From assembly GCA_036170435.1 (NCBI GenBank), contig JAVHPF010000031.1, forward strand, positions 1 to 16,369: 16,369 bases of DNA. Reading direction: 5' to 3'. The number at the start of each line of letters is the position of its first letter. Positions within the stretch are counted from its first letter, which is position 1. Positions 1 to 7,976 of the stretch are shown piece by piece. The translations under genes were made by a program, and so were the position numbers. The DNA is from JAQVPN01 sp036170435. Lineage in GTDB: Bacteria; Patescibacteriota; Gracilibacteria; BD1-5; UBA6164. The notes beneath the pieces are model-generated. The model saw nothing but the letters and a program-made list of their open reading frames with translations, did not search any database and was not told the DNA's origin.

Positions 1-1881
1 GAAAATGTTTTTCATGATATAGATAAAAATTATATATATTATAATCAACTTCAAAATCTATATGATAAATGAATGATTTTTCCAGACCCAGATTGAAAAT
101 TTAATGCGAATGCTTTAATAAAAAGAGATGATTTTGTTTGAATTACTATGGAAGTAAATTGTATGAAATGTATACAACCAAATACTCCGATTGATTTAAT
201 TACAAAATATACTGGGACAAATCCTTTTTATGATGTATTTCAAACTAATAAAAATTTCTATTGTATTTCAGAATGAAAAACTAATGGTTTTGCCATATGA
301 TATGATAAATCTTATAAATGTGATGATGGGACTGTAAAAACCTGAGAAGAACCATTTTGTACAAATAATAATATTACAAGAGAAGAAGCCCTTGCAATAA
401 TGCTTAGAAAATCATCTATTTTTACATTAGAAGATTCAAATAATACAATAAATGATATAAAAAACTGAGTAATTACTGAAAATTTAGCAAATGATCTTCC
501 AGCTAAAATAGATTGAAGTCCTTATACTTTTTATGGTTATTTCAAAAAAGCATTAGATTATAAACTAACAGAATATGATGCAAATTGAAATAAACATGAA
601 TATAAACTGTTAGAAAAAGATTCTAATGGAAATTTAAATCCTAGAAAAGCAATCACAAAACAAGAATTCTTAAATTGGGCTTATATATTACTAAAAGCTA
701 ATTCTTGTAATATAATATCAAACCAAACAAAGTTAAATATATGAGTTGATTTAAACATATTAGATAAAACTTGTAATAAAGGAATTTCTAGCTGTCCTAA
801 ATCTGATCTTAAAAATACAAGTGAAACAACTTATGATTTAAAAGCTATTGTTGGATGAATTGATTTATCTAAATTAAATAATAATTCTTATGTTCGGCAA
901 TTATATAATACTGATACTTGAAAATCAGATTTAATTTATTGAGCATATATTGATAACTACATTTTTTGAAATTGACATCGGAATATAGATTTAACAGTTG
1001 TTGATAAAGATTGAAATATATGAAAAGCAAAATGAACTCTATATGTAAATAATAACAACAATAATTGATTTTCAATAGATATGACCGCAAATCCTGTTTA
1101 TTGAAATGCTTATTTATCAGTTGATTTCACATCTACTAATTCAGATACTATAGGGAATTATACTTATTCTTGGAATTTTTGAGATGGACAAACTTGAGTA
1201 TGAATAAATACAAATCACATCTACAATAACCCTGGAGTTTATGAAGCCACATTAACTGTAACAAATACTCAAACATGAAAATCAGAAGAAGCAAAAGTAA
1301 CTATAAAAGTAGATAATCCTATAAAATGTTCAACTTCTTGTTCTTGTGATAAGGGAAGTGCGTGTAGTACAAAAGACCCAAATATTTGTAGTATAACTTG
1401 AATTTGTTTAAAAGATACAGATAATGATTGATTAACTGATAACATAGATAAATGTCCTTTAGTTTATGGACCAATTATAAATCAAGGATGTCCTATATTA
1501 TCAAATTCTTGTTCATCAAGCTGTTTATGTCCTAAATGATCTACTTGTAGTTCAAAAGATACTGCGGTTTGTTCAAAAGTATGAATCTGTGTTCCTGATA
1601 ATAGATGTTCTTCAGATTGTTCATGTAGTAAGGGAAGTGTATGTACTACAAAAGATCCAAACATTTGTTCAAAAGAATGAATATGTGTACCTGAAAATTC
1701 TTGTTTATATCCAAGTTCTGGATCTAGTATATTCTGAAATATGATATGTGCTTCTTGCCCTTGTAATTTCAGCTTTGATTTCCTAGCTTCTGTTAGAAAA
1801 TGTGATACAGTTTTCCCTGCGATTATATCACCAGATAAACAAACTATTTATTCAAAATGAAATAATTTTATATTGAAATAA
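1..1881 (+). CDS. Large cysteine-rich surface protein with SLH-like, PKD and TSP3 segments (5' partial)
   Basis: Open from the first base to TAA at 1879-1881 when UGA is read as Gly: 626 residues, with the N-terminus and any signal peptide outside the window. Residues 3-48 resemble an S-layer homology motif (VFHDIDKNYIYYNQLQNLYD followed by GMIFPDPDGKF), and similar segments follow near 120-140 (NNITREEALAIMLRK) and 215-230 (ITKQEFLNWAYILLK). Residues about 361-438 form a PKD domain with the hallmark YSWNFGDGQ. Residues 443-469, 504-530 and 536-562 are three cysteine-rich repeats with identical spacing, C-x3-C-x-C-x5-C-x7-C-x5-C. Between the first two lies a thrombospondin-type-3 calcium-binding stretch (DTDNDGLTDNIDKCP). 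A Cys-rich tail ends in FPAIISPDKQTIYSKGNNF. SLH motifs usually anchor proteins to cell-wall polymers and PKD domains are extracellular, so an exported envelope or adhesion role is inferred. Dozens of in-frame UGA codons fall on glycines. The next gene starts 14 nt downstream. Confidence 0.85.
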
Positions 1882-1895
1882 TTTTTAAAAAAACG

Positions 1896-2729
1896 ATGGA
1901 TATACTACAAAATTTTAGAGAAGAAATATATTTAATTTGAGCAATATTATTAACATTAAGCCTTGAATATTACTTTAGAAAAGCCAAAGCTAATATTAAA
2001 AAACAATTACATGATAGATATTGAGAAATAACTGATGAAAATGAAATAAGACTTGAAGATGATGAATTTTATATAGAATTTTATAAAAAAATACAATTCA
2101 TAGATTTAATAAGAGTTTCTCTTATTTTTGTATTTATATTTTGAGTAATTTTATATAAAAGTCCTTCTGCTTTTTCTTTTTTAGCAATTGCTGCGTGAGC
2201 TATTATAATAACTTTTAAAGATGCGATATTATCATTCCTAGGATTCTTTTATATCATGACAAATTATAAAATTTGAGATGTTATAATAGTATGAGAAAGT
2301 ATGGGTGAAATAATATATATAAAACCTCTTTTTGTCGGAGCTATATGAAAAGATTCAAATTGAGAACATAATGGACAATTCTATATGTTCCCAAATTCTA
2401 AATTCATAACAGAAACTGTAAAAAAAGAAGAAATCAAAATCTCAAATTTTCAAAGAGAACATATTGATATATTTTTTTCAAAAAGTATATTCTGAATCGA
2501 TTTTGCAGAATTCAAAGAAAAACTTACGTGATATTTAGACACGAAATTTGAAATAAAAACAGTTGATGATATTTGAAATTATAAAACATATATTGGATAT
2601 AAATACAAAATGAGATTTAACTATGATAAAGAATATTTGCATATAAAATTATCTTTTATAGAAAAACCGATACATAGTTTAATTTTAAGAGAAGAAATTT
2701 TCTCATATATAGAAACACTTAAAAAATAA
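1896..2729 (+). CDS. MscS-family mechanosensitive ion channel
   Basis: 277 residues under code 25. The N-terminus holds a hydrophobic segment (about 11-28), a charged cytoplasmic stretch, a second segment (about 72-88) and a third, pore-lining helix (SFLAIAAGAIIITFKDAILS, then FLGFFYIMT). That helix is followed by the typical MscS beta-domain start KIGDVIIVGESMGEI and by the FPNSKFITETVK motif, the counterpart of the family's P-N-x-x motif. Members of this family open under membrane tension and release solutes during hypo-osmotic shock. The length is close to the 286 residues of E. coli MscS. The start is the first ATG, 14 nt after the stop of the surface protein; no Shine-Dalgarno is visible. 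The two genes are probably co-transcribed, and a hairpin begins at the stop codon. UGA encodes Gly at, for example, KIGDV and VGESM. The family is secure; the gating stimulus and ion selectivity are not visible. Confidence 0.88.
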
Positions 2730-2752
2730 TGGCTTATATAAGCCATTATTTT
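2725..2752 (+). terminator. Hairpin terminator after the MscS gene
   Basis: Perfect inverted repeat AATAATGGCTTA / TAAGCCATTATT (2725-2736 and 2739-2750) with a TA centre, overlapping the TAA stop and followed by TTAG. The T-tract is short, so termination strength is uncertain. Confidence 0.6.
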
Positions 2753-2755
2753 AGT

Positions 2756-2777
2756 AAAACGCAAAATTTTGCGTTTT
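2756..2777. repeat. 22-bp perfect palindrome, possible second terminator
   Basis: AAAACGCAAAA / TTTTGCGTTTT is perfectly self-complementary with no loop. It lies between the converging MscS gene and the 45-aa gene. The outer A/T runs would supply a U-tract on either strand, so a bidirectional terminator is the simplest reading; a protein-binding site is possible. Confidence 0.45.
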
Positions 2778-2834
2778 AAGCCTATTTAAATAAAAATGAT
2801 AATATCTTTATCCTAAAAATTCTAAAATAAAATA

Positions 2835-2860
2835 AAAAATGAGTACTAAGACTCATTTTT
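2835..2860 (-). terminator. Hairpin terminator of the 45-aa gene
   Basis: AAAAATGAGT (2835-2844) pairs with ACTCATTTTT (2851-2860) around a 6-nt loop that contains the stop codon of the 45-aa gene. Read on the - strand, the hairpin ends in a run of T. It could also act on the + strand. Confidence 0.5.
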
Positions 2861-2983
2861 GGAAGAAGAAGATTGTGCATTCAAAATTTTGCATCCAATG
2901 CAAACACTAGAAAATATTACAATATTCCAACATGTTGCACATGTAGTAATTTTAGGGATATACCATTTACGTTTTTCAGACAT
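2846..2983 (-). CDS. 45-aa double-CxxC microprotein
   Basis: ATG at 2983 to TAG at 2846-2848; it needs no recoding and contains no UGA. The sequence starts MSEKRKWYIPKITTCATCWN and carries two CxxC pairs, Cys15/Cys18 and Cys28/Cys31, which resemble a minimal zinc ribbon or a cluster-binding hairpin. A Ser-rich, polar tail follows (NAQSSSSKNES). I do not recognise the family. Support for it being real: basic N-terminus, regular Cys spacing, a terminator hairpin at the stop and placement in an otherwise empty convergent gap. Against: it is very short, and no convincing Shine-Dalgarno is seen (AAGG about 10 nt upstream). Its only visible stop is TAG, whereas every other gene here uses TAA. Function unknown; zinc binding is inferred from the cysteines only. 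Confidence 0.5.
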   Translation of the reverse strand: MSEKRKWYIPKITTCATCWNIVIFSSVCIGCKILNAQSSSSKNES

Positions 2984-3199
2984 AAGATAAAACCTTAACT
3001 TTTTATTTTAGATATAAAATACCTAGAGATGATTATATAAAAAAATATAATAAATCAATTATTAATTATAAAAAACCATTCAATTACTTAACATAAGTTA
3101 TATTATGTTAAGTAATTGAATTTTAAATATTCTATTCCCTAATTCTAAGAAATTTATATTTTTATAGTATATTTTCTATATATGTCTAAGTATTTATAA
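2984..3199. other. AT-rich intergenic stretch
   Basis: No coding potential under either code. It holds the divergent upstream region of the 45-aa gene and the long inverted repeat listed separately. Base composition is strongly AT, like the rest of the genome and unlike the cassette that follows. Confidence 0.6.
3079..3120. repeat. Long perfect inverted repeat (18-bp stem, 6-nt loop)
   Basis: TTCAATTACTTAACATAA (3079-3096), loop GTTATA, then the exact complement TTATGTTAAGTAATTGAA (3103-3120), flanked by A5 on the left and T4 on the right. It could be a bidirectional terminator, but no gene ends nearby on the + strand (nearest stop at 2729). It marks the left side of the foreign-looking cassette. 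Confidence 0.75.
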
Positions 3200-3207
3200 A
3201 TTTTAAA

Positions 3208-3236
3208 CTTTGAAAAAAAACTTTTTTGAATATAAT
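3208..3236 (+). promoter_or_regulatory. Probable promoter of the glucosaminidase gene
   Basis: A perfect -10 box TATAAT lies at 3231-3236. Upstream, CTTTGA (3208-3213, 17-nt spacer) or TTGAAA (3210-3215, 15-nt spacer) could act as the -35. Composition changes just downstream, beginning with CCCGGCAG. This implies a 5' leader of about 70 nt. Confidence 0.5.
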
Positions 3237-3238
3237 CC

Positions 3239-3284
3239 CGGCAGCTATACCTCATTTTAGAAAAAATTATGAGTGTATATGCCG
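3239..3284 (+). promoter_or_regulatory. Structured 5' leader hairpin
   Basis: CCGGCA (3239-3244) pairs with TGCCGG near 3279-3284. Inside it, TATAC pairs with GTATA and TCAT with ATGA, giving a long imperfect stem in the leader between the -10 box and the Shine-Dalgarno. There is no U-tract, so it is not an intrinsic terminator. It does not match a riboswitch class I know; mRNA stabilisation or a regulator site is possible. Confidence 0.45.
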
Positions 3285-3312
3285 GATATAAAAACAAAAG
3301 GAGAGAGAGTCT

Positions 3313-3912
3313 ATGGATACCCCCAGACGGGTTCTTCTGCTTATAGTACTTTTTAGTATGAGTTTATTTGCAGGAGAACCGAAAGAGATTTTTATTTCAG
3401 GATTGTTTAGTACGATTGTGAATGTAAAAAGTTCTTTCACGAATGAAGTAGCCGTTAGAATCCCTAACAGCTTGATTATCGGAATGGCAAGTCTCGAAAG
3501 TGGTTATGGTACTAGCTCTATGGCTAAAACCAAAAACAACTATTTCGGGATGAAAAGCGGATCTAATTACGCTAAATTTCATAATCTATCAGATTCAGTT
3601 GAAGCATATCTTCGAAATCTATCTACGAATGTCGCGTACAAAAAATTTCAGTTAGCTATTTTACGTGGTGAGCAAAACCCACATAAATTACTTGCTTTAA
3701 TCGCATCAACGTATTCAGGTAACGAGGGTGATTATGCCAGAAAAGTAAAAGGTATAATTTCTTCTAATTCTCTTGATCGTTTTGATAACTCTAGTTCTTT
3801 TGCTAGTAATGATGATCCCGTATATCTAAAAGATGTTATCTCAGGAGAAAAAGTGAAACAAGACTTAACGGTTGCAGCTTATTGTTTAGCTAATACTGAC
3901 ATTTCGGTCTAA
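3313..3912 (+). CDS. Secreted Bax-like glucosaminidase, foreign codon usage
   Basis: 199 residues, ATG 3313 to TAA 3910-3912. The N-terminus is a signal peptide (MDTPRR, hydrophobic LLLIVLFSMSLFA, likely cleavage after Ala20). The core matches the glucosaminidase / Bax family: LIIGMASLESGYGTSSMA with probable catalytic Glu62, KNNYFGMKSG, then LSDSVEAYLRNLSTNVAY. These enzymes cut peptidoglycan glycan strands, so an exported muralytic role is inferred. It is the only large gene here with no in-frame UGA: all glycines are GGN. Arg is often CGN (neighbours use AGA almost exclusively), GC is visibly higher, and a real Shine-Dalgarno (GGAGAG, 3300-3305) precedes it. With its own promoter and terminator it looks like an intact transfer from a standard-code bacterium; because it lacks UGA it would still translate correctly in this host. 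An assembly chimera is the main alternative. Confidence 0.85.
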   Translation: MDTPRRVLLLIVLFSMSLFAGEPKEIFISGLFSTIVNVKSSFTNEVAVRIPNSLIIGMASLESGYGTSSMAKTKNNYFGMKSGSNYAKFHNLSDSVEAYLRNLSTNVAYKKFQLAILRGEQNPHKLLALIASTYSGNEGDYARKVKGIISSNSLDRFDNSSSFASNDDPVYLKDVISGEKVKQDLTVAAYCLANTDISV

Positions 3913-3950
3913 CACTCAAAAACATGCCAAATGGTATCGTTGTAATTTAA

Positions 3951-3978
3951 AATCCCGCTTTTATGCGGGATTCTTTTT
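3951..3978 (+). terminator. GC-rich intrinsic terminator
   Basis: AATCCCGC (3951-3958), 6-nt loop, GCGGGATT (3965-3972), then CTTTTT. This is the most GC-rich terminator in the window and fits the foreign cassette. Its T-tract runs into the murD stop codon (3977-3979) on the opposite strand, so it may serve both convergent genes. Confidence 0.85.
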
Positions 3979-5314
3979 ATTTGGAATATTTTTCTACAGC
4001 AGATTTAAATTGTTCAGCTTTATCTAAATAGTTTTTCCAAACTGACATACTTGGTGCAGCATTAGATATTAAACATATCTTCCCTACAGATGTATTTTTA
4101 TAAGAAAACTTTATAGCTTCTTCCATAGATTTTGTTTTGAAAAATTTTATTCAGTTTATTTCTATTTCTTTTTCATCTTCAAATTTTTGAAGTTCAGGAT
4201 ATATTTTAATCCCAGTATCTGGGAATAAAACTATATTTTCTATTTTCGCTTCATCAATTATTTTTCTCAAGTCAGTGAATGTAAATCAAGAATCTTGTCA
4301 TCATAAAAACAAAGTTCAAATTTTTTCTCCAAATGTTTTTATTGCTGCAATAGTTGATTCCGGTGTGGTAGCCATCGCGTCATCTATAAAAGTAATTCCC
4401 TTGTAAGTTCAAATATCTTCTATTCTATGACTGAGTCCTGAAAAAGTTTTTAAAACTTCTTTTAAAATATTGAAATCAATTCATAAAATATCACAAACTC
4501 AAATTACGGAACTTATATTTTTTTTATTATGTTCTCCAAGTAAAACGATTCAAGAATCATCAAAAACCTCTTTTTCTTGTACAAAAAATTTATTTTCTTT
4601 GAAATTATATCTTCAATCAGTTCAAAAATAAATAGGATTATCTATTTGAAATCTATTAAATAATTCATAATTTACTAGTTTATTTTCACAATCATAAAAT
4701 AAATTAAATTTAGCTTTTGTATAATTTTCTCTTCCTAAATGCCAATCAAGATGTACATCATAAACATTATTTAGAATTCATATACATAATTTAGGCTTTA
4801 AAACTTCTAGCATATAACTAGATAATTCATAAACTATGAAATCATATTTTTCTCAATTTAAAACATCAACTTCATCCAAAACTGGTGTTCAAATATTTCA
4901 TACAAGCTTAACTGAAAATCAAGCTTTTTTTAAAACTTCATAAACCAAAGTCGAAGTAGTCGACTTCCCTTTAGATCCTGTAATTCAAATAACTTTTCCT
5001 TCGTAATTATCGAAAAACATCTGAGTTTGACTAGTGAATTTATCTCTATATGGAGCCAATTTCTCTATATAAGGACTTAATCAAGGAGATTTAATGATTA
5101 TATCAAAATCTCATAAATTATCAGCATAATTATCTCAAGTCAAAAATACCACCCCTAACCCCTCCTTATCAAGGAGGGGGATTTCATTTTTATCTAATAT
5201 AGTAATGTTTTCTTTATTAATTCAATTTTTTAGCAAGAAATGTAGAGAACTCTTCCCCTCTTTTCCAAATCATAAAATCGCTATTTTTTTATTTTGTAAA
5301 TCTGTAATTTTCAT
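3977..5314 (-). CDS. murD: UDP-N-acetylmuramoyl-L-alanine--D-glutamate ligase
   Basis: 445 residues under code 25; cytoplasmic ATP-dependent ligase that adds D-Glu to UDP-MurNAc-L-Ala in peptidoglycan synthesis. Order: N-terminal UDP-binding Rossmann domain (IAILGFGKEGKSS, residues 11-23, and DFDIIIKSPGLSP), P-loop GITGSKGKSTT (110-120), central ATPase region (VYELSSYMLE, NNVYDVHLDWH), and the C-terminal hallmark SGLSHRIEDIG followed by IDDAMATTPEST. It ends LISNAAPSMSVWKNYLDKAE, a variant of the usual LSPAxxSxDxF motif. UGA supplies Gly at many conserved sites. A palindromic repeat encodes residues about 44-57 (EIPLLDKEGLGVVF) inside the N-terminal domain. ATG 5314 lies 1 nt after the stop of the DedA gene, suggesting translational coupling. 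It shows that this cell retains at least part of the cytoplasmic peptidoglycan pathway. Confidence 0.95.
5148..5184. repeat. GC-rich palindromic repeat inside murD
   Basis: CCCCTCCTT (5159-5167), ATC, AAGGAGGGG (5171-5179), with an upstream half-repeat ACCACCCC. It is strikingly GC-rich in an AT-rich genome and stays in frame in murD, coding for about 14 residues. The CCTTAT-type core with flanking C/G runs also occurs in dnaX. Confidence 0.75.
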
Positions 5315-5315
5315 A

Positions 5316-5897
5316 TTATTTTTTCGCTCTAATGAAATAAATAAACCAAACTATTATAACAACTACAACAGCTATACTGACTTCACTTGTATATTTATGA
5401 AAAATATCAAGCATTCATTCTCCAAAATAATATCAAACTAAGCTTAAAATAGCTGACCACATAGTTGCTCAGATAAAAGTAAGCAGACAAAACCATTTAA
5501 AATCCATTTTAAATATTCAAGCTGGAATTGATATAAGATGTCTTACAACAGGGATAAATCTACCTAAAAAAGTATAAAGTTTATCATTTTTTAGAAATAA
5601 ATTTTCTGCTTTTTCATATTTTTTATGATTTATGAAAAAATATTTACCATATTTAAGTAAAAACGGTTTTCCTATAAGTTGACCAAGTATAAAATAGTTT
5701 ATAATTGCTCATAGTAAGGCAGCAAATCATCAAGTTAAAATAACTAGAAAAATATTTAGATTTCAAGTTTTTGCTAAATATCAAGCCGGAATCATAACAG
5801 CTTCAGATGGAACTGGAAAAATACTTGATTCCATGGTCATAAGAACAAAAACTGAAAAATAATTCAATTGTCAGAAAAGGTCTATTAAGTGTTGCAT
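5316..5897 (-). CDS. DedA family membrane protein
   Basis: 193 residues under code 25, ATG 5897 to TAA 5316-5318. It has the DedA/VTT pattern: an early membrane-embedded segment with FPVPSEAVMIPAG (residues about 28-40, matching the family's P-G/S-E motif), a Gly/Ala-rich helix, and the diagnostic GRFIPVVRHLISIPAG followed by KM (about 110-130). C-terminal hydrophobic helices end in IRAKK. DedA proteins are polytopic inner-membrane proteins linked to membrane potential homeostasis and lipid carrier (C55-P) or phospholipid flipping. Placement 1 nt upstream of murD fits an undecaprenyl-phosphate recycling role, though that is inference. No Shine-Dalgarno is visible. The preceding membrane-protein gene ends 22 nt upstream. 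Confidence 0.92.
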
Positions 5898-5919
5898 AAG
5901 ACGTAGTTGTTATAAATTA

Positions 5920-6840
5920 TTATGTAGATGTATCTATATTTTTATATATTATAATATTTAATATTTTCGTTTTAATATCAAATTCGTATATTATTTTTTC
6001 CGTAATATTTCACCGATGTGAGCTATTTCATCAAGTATTATATTCTATTTTTAGTTTTTCCTCATATAGTGTTGATAAATATCCTTGTATATTTCATGAT
6101 TTATTTAATAAATCTTTTAAAAGTAATTCATATTTATAAAATCATAAATAAGGAATTTTCTCAGAACTACTTGAATTATTTGAGTTACTTGTATTTAACT
6201 TATGTCAATCTATTTTTAATTTTTCTCATTGGTAAATAAAATCTATATTAAATAAATATGGATTAATAATTAATTTTATAATTGTATTTCAATTAGTATC
6301 GCATATTTGATTGTCTAATCTTTTAGTTTTTATAAATAAGATAAAGTATTTAAATAGATTATAAATAAATCAATATAGTATAATTCGAGCTATTAATAAA
6401 ATAATTGTTCAAAATATGCCTATACTTCATCATTTTAGTAATTTTATAACTAAAGCAATAAGGAAAGATATTATCATTAATATAAGCATTATAATTAGAG
6501 CTTTATTAATAATTTTGCTAACAAAATCAAATAAATCATCTCAAAATTTCGTTAATTTAAGATCTACAATATTATTTTCTTTAGATGAATTAGATTGATT
6601 AATTAGTCTATATATAATATAAAAAAATCAAAGTCCTAATAATAAGTATTGAGATATTCGTATTAAGCTATGTGCAAAAATATAAAATACTAATGCTAAC
6701 ATTGCTGTATAAAGATCTTTTCTTAACTTATATCATATATATGCACTTATTAAAATAATGCTTATATTATTAAATTGTAAAAATATTCAATCAAAACTAA
6801 ATCAATTAGTTAATGAACTTAAAAAGTCGATTATATTCAT
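5920..6840 (-). CDS. Multipass membrane protein of unknown function
   Basis: 306 residues under code 25, ATG 6840 to TAA 5920-5922. The N-terminal 175 residues hold several hydrophobic helices: about 20-36, 47-78 (ending YLLLGLGFFYIIYRL), 113-134 (ALIIMLILMIISFLIALVI) and 140-170. The C-terminal half is polar and Asn/Ser/Lys-rich, with a low-complexity stretch NTSNSNNSSSSEK, and seems to be a soluble tail. I recognise no conserved domain. Composition is extremely AT-rich, with Ile, Asn, Lys and Leu dominating. It lies between the U32 gene (start of this one is 4 nt after that stop codon's last base) and the DedA gene, so it is probably part of the same transcript. The continuous frame with UGA only at plausible Gly positions supports it being real. 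Function unknown. Confidence 0.7.
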
Positions 6841-6844
6841 ATTT

Positions 6845-7909
6845 TTAAACAGTTATAAATGGAGCAAAAACAAATCTATTTGATTCATTTTTTGTGAATT
6901 CTTCTGGAAGATAATCTAGATTTAATTCTGATCTATAAGCACTATTTCCTCTTTGAATTATATTATATCAAACAGTTTTTAGTTTATAGAAAATATCATA
7001 TCTATTACAAGTTCTAGGACATATATCATCTGTCGCATAATTTCATCTATCAGGATTTTCTATAGCTGAAGTATCGCAAAGTCTTCATGTAAAAACGAGA
7101 GCCCAAGGATAGTAGAGATCTACTCAGATTTTAGATGTATTTTTATATAATTCATCTCTTTTTTCCATAAAATCTAGAGCAACTCTTGATATTTTATATC
7201 TATCAAGAAATCATTTATATTCTTCTAAACTCATTTCGGCTGATGAATAAAATTTCAACTGCCATTTAATTATTTCTTCTTTTAGTTTTTCTATATCTGA
7301 AGCTTGTTTATTTTTAATTAATTCTCAAGCCGGGTGTACTCAATACCCATAAGTATCAATAAGTGGAGTTTTTAGTAACTTATGTATAAGTCTTCAAAAA
7401 ACTGGTTTTAAATTCGTATATTTTGTATTTAAAAGTCTTAAAACTCATAAATCATTTACCACAACTTCAAGTGGATTTTTGATTGATAAATTATTTAAAT
7501 ATTCTAGACTCTCCTCTAAATGGGCTAACATTTTATTACCAACATATGGAGTAACTAGTGTAAAAGTTCTAGTTTTGTGAGGTGGATAGATTTTATTAAA
7601 TTCTCTGAATTGATTTATAGCTTCTTCAATTTCTGCTTTATATGGAACTAAATATTCACAATTATCTGATCCATAATATATTCCATCTATTTTGGAAAAT
7701 ACCTCTTGTCCAAATTTCTTTTTAATTTCTCTAATTGCCATGAAATTTATTTCATATTGTGGTGAAATAGTTTCAGCTAGTTCCCCAGGAAAATTTTGCA
7801 AGAAAAATCAAGCTAAATCTCTGTCAGATTTTCCTTTTGAAAGTAGATTTCATTCATTTAATAGTTTGAAATATTCTAGATTTGTTCAAATATGCAAAAA
7901 AAACTCCAT
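6845..7909 (-). CDS. U32 peptidase-like protein with UbiV-type cysteines
   Basis: 354 residues under code 25, ATG 7909 to TAA 6845-6847. The central motif LEVVVNDLGVLRLL (147-160), followed by PVFGRLIHKLL, is typical of U32-family TIM-barrel proteins (UbiU/UbiV, YegQ/TrhP, RlhA relatives). Four cysteines stand out: Cys84 in IYYGSDNCEY and Cys278, Cys297, Cys301 in GRLC...CPRTC. These match the arrangement of the four [4Fe-4S] ligands known in E. coli UbiV (an early Cys after a GETxC-like turn, then C-xn-C-x3-C). Known homologues act in O2-independent ubiquinone hydroxylation or in RNA hydroxylation; a quinone role is doubtful in a reduced CPR genome, so the substrate is unknown. No other in-frame Met occurs until residue 57, and an in-frame TAA lies 15 nt upstream, fixing the start. 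The start codon lies within a terminator-like hairpin. Confidence 0.75.
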
Positions 7910-7941
7910 AAAGTGTTTTGTTTAAAACTAAATTATGGAGA
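7897..7941 (-). terminator. Terminator of the coiled-coil gene, overlapping the U32 start codon
   Basis: On the - strand CTCCATAA (7941-7934) pairs with TTATGGAG (7911-7904) and is followed directly by eight T. The right arm contains the ATG of the next gene, and the T-tract is its codons 3-5. A good intrinsic terminator shape, placed downstream of the TAA at 7977. Confidence 0.65.
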
Positions 7942-7968
7942 TTATATGGATTTAATCTTATTTTTCAA
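7941..7968 (-). promoter_or_regulatory. Promoter of the U32-DedA-murD operon
   Basis: On the - strand TTGAAA (7968-7963), 16-nt spacer, TATAAT (7946-7941): a near-consensus sigma-70 promoter. Initiation about 7 nt downstream would give a leader of roughly 25 nt before ATG 7909 and would exclude the left arm of the overlapping terminator. Confidence 0.7.
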
Positions 7969-7976
7969 AAGAATTA

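Noticed and set aside
869..1664. Short - strand ORFs at 869-1090 and 1482-1664
   Set aside because: They lie antisense to the surface protein and have low-complexity or reverse-frame sequences without any family signal.
1..1881. Apparent pseudogene with dozens of TGA stops
   Set aside because: The frame is continuous with UGA as Gly, domains stay in register across the TGA codons, and the same holds for every neighbouring gene.
3079..3120. CRISPR-type repeat
   Set aside because: It is a single palindrome; no second copy or spacer structure occurs nearby.
5205..6598. + strand ORFs at 5205-5441, 6018-6239 and 6416-6598
   Set aside because: They are antisense to murD, the DedA gene and the membrane-protein gene, and they read as Ile/Phe/Asn noise typical of AT-rich reverse frames.
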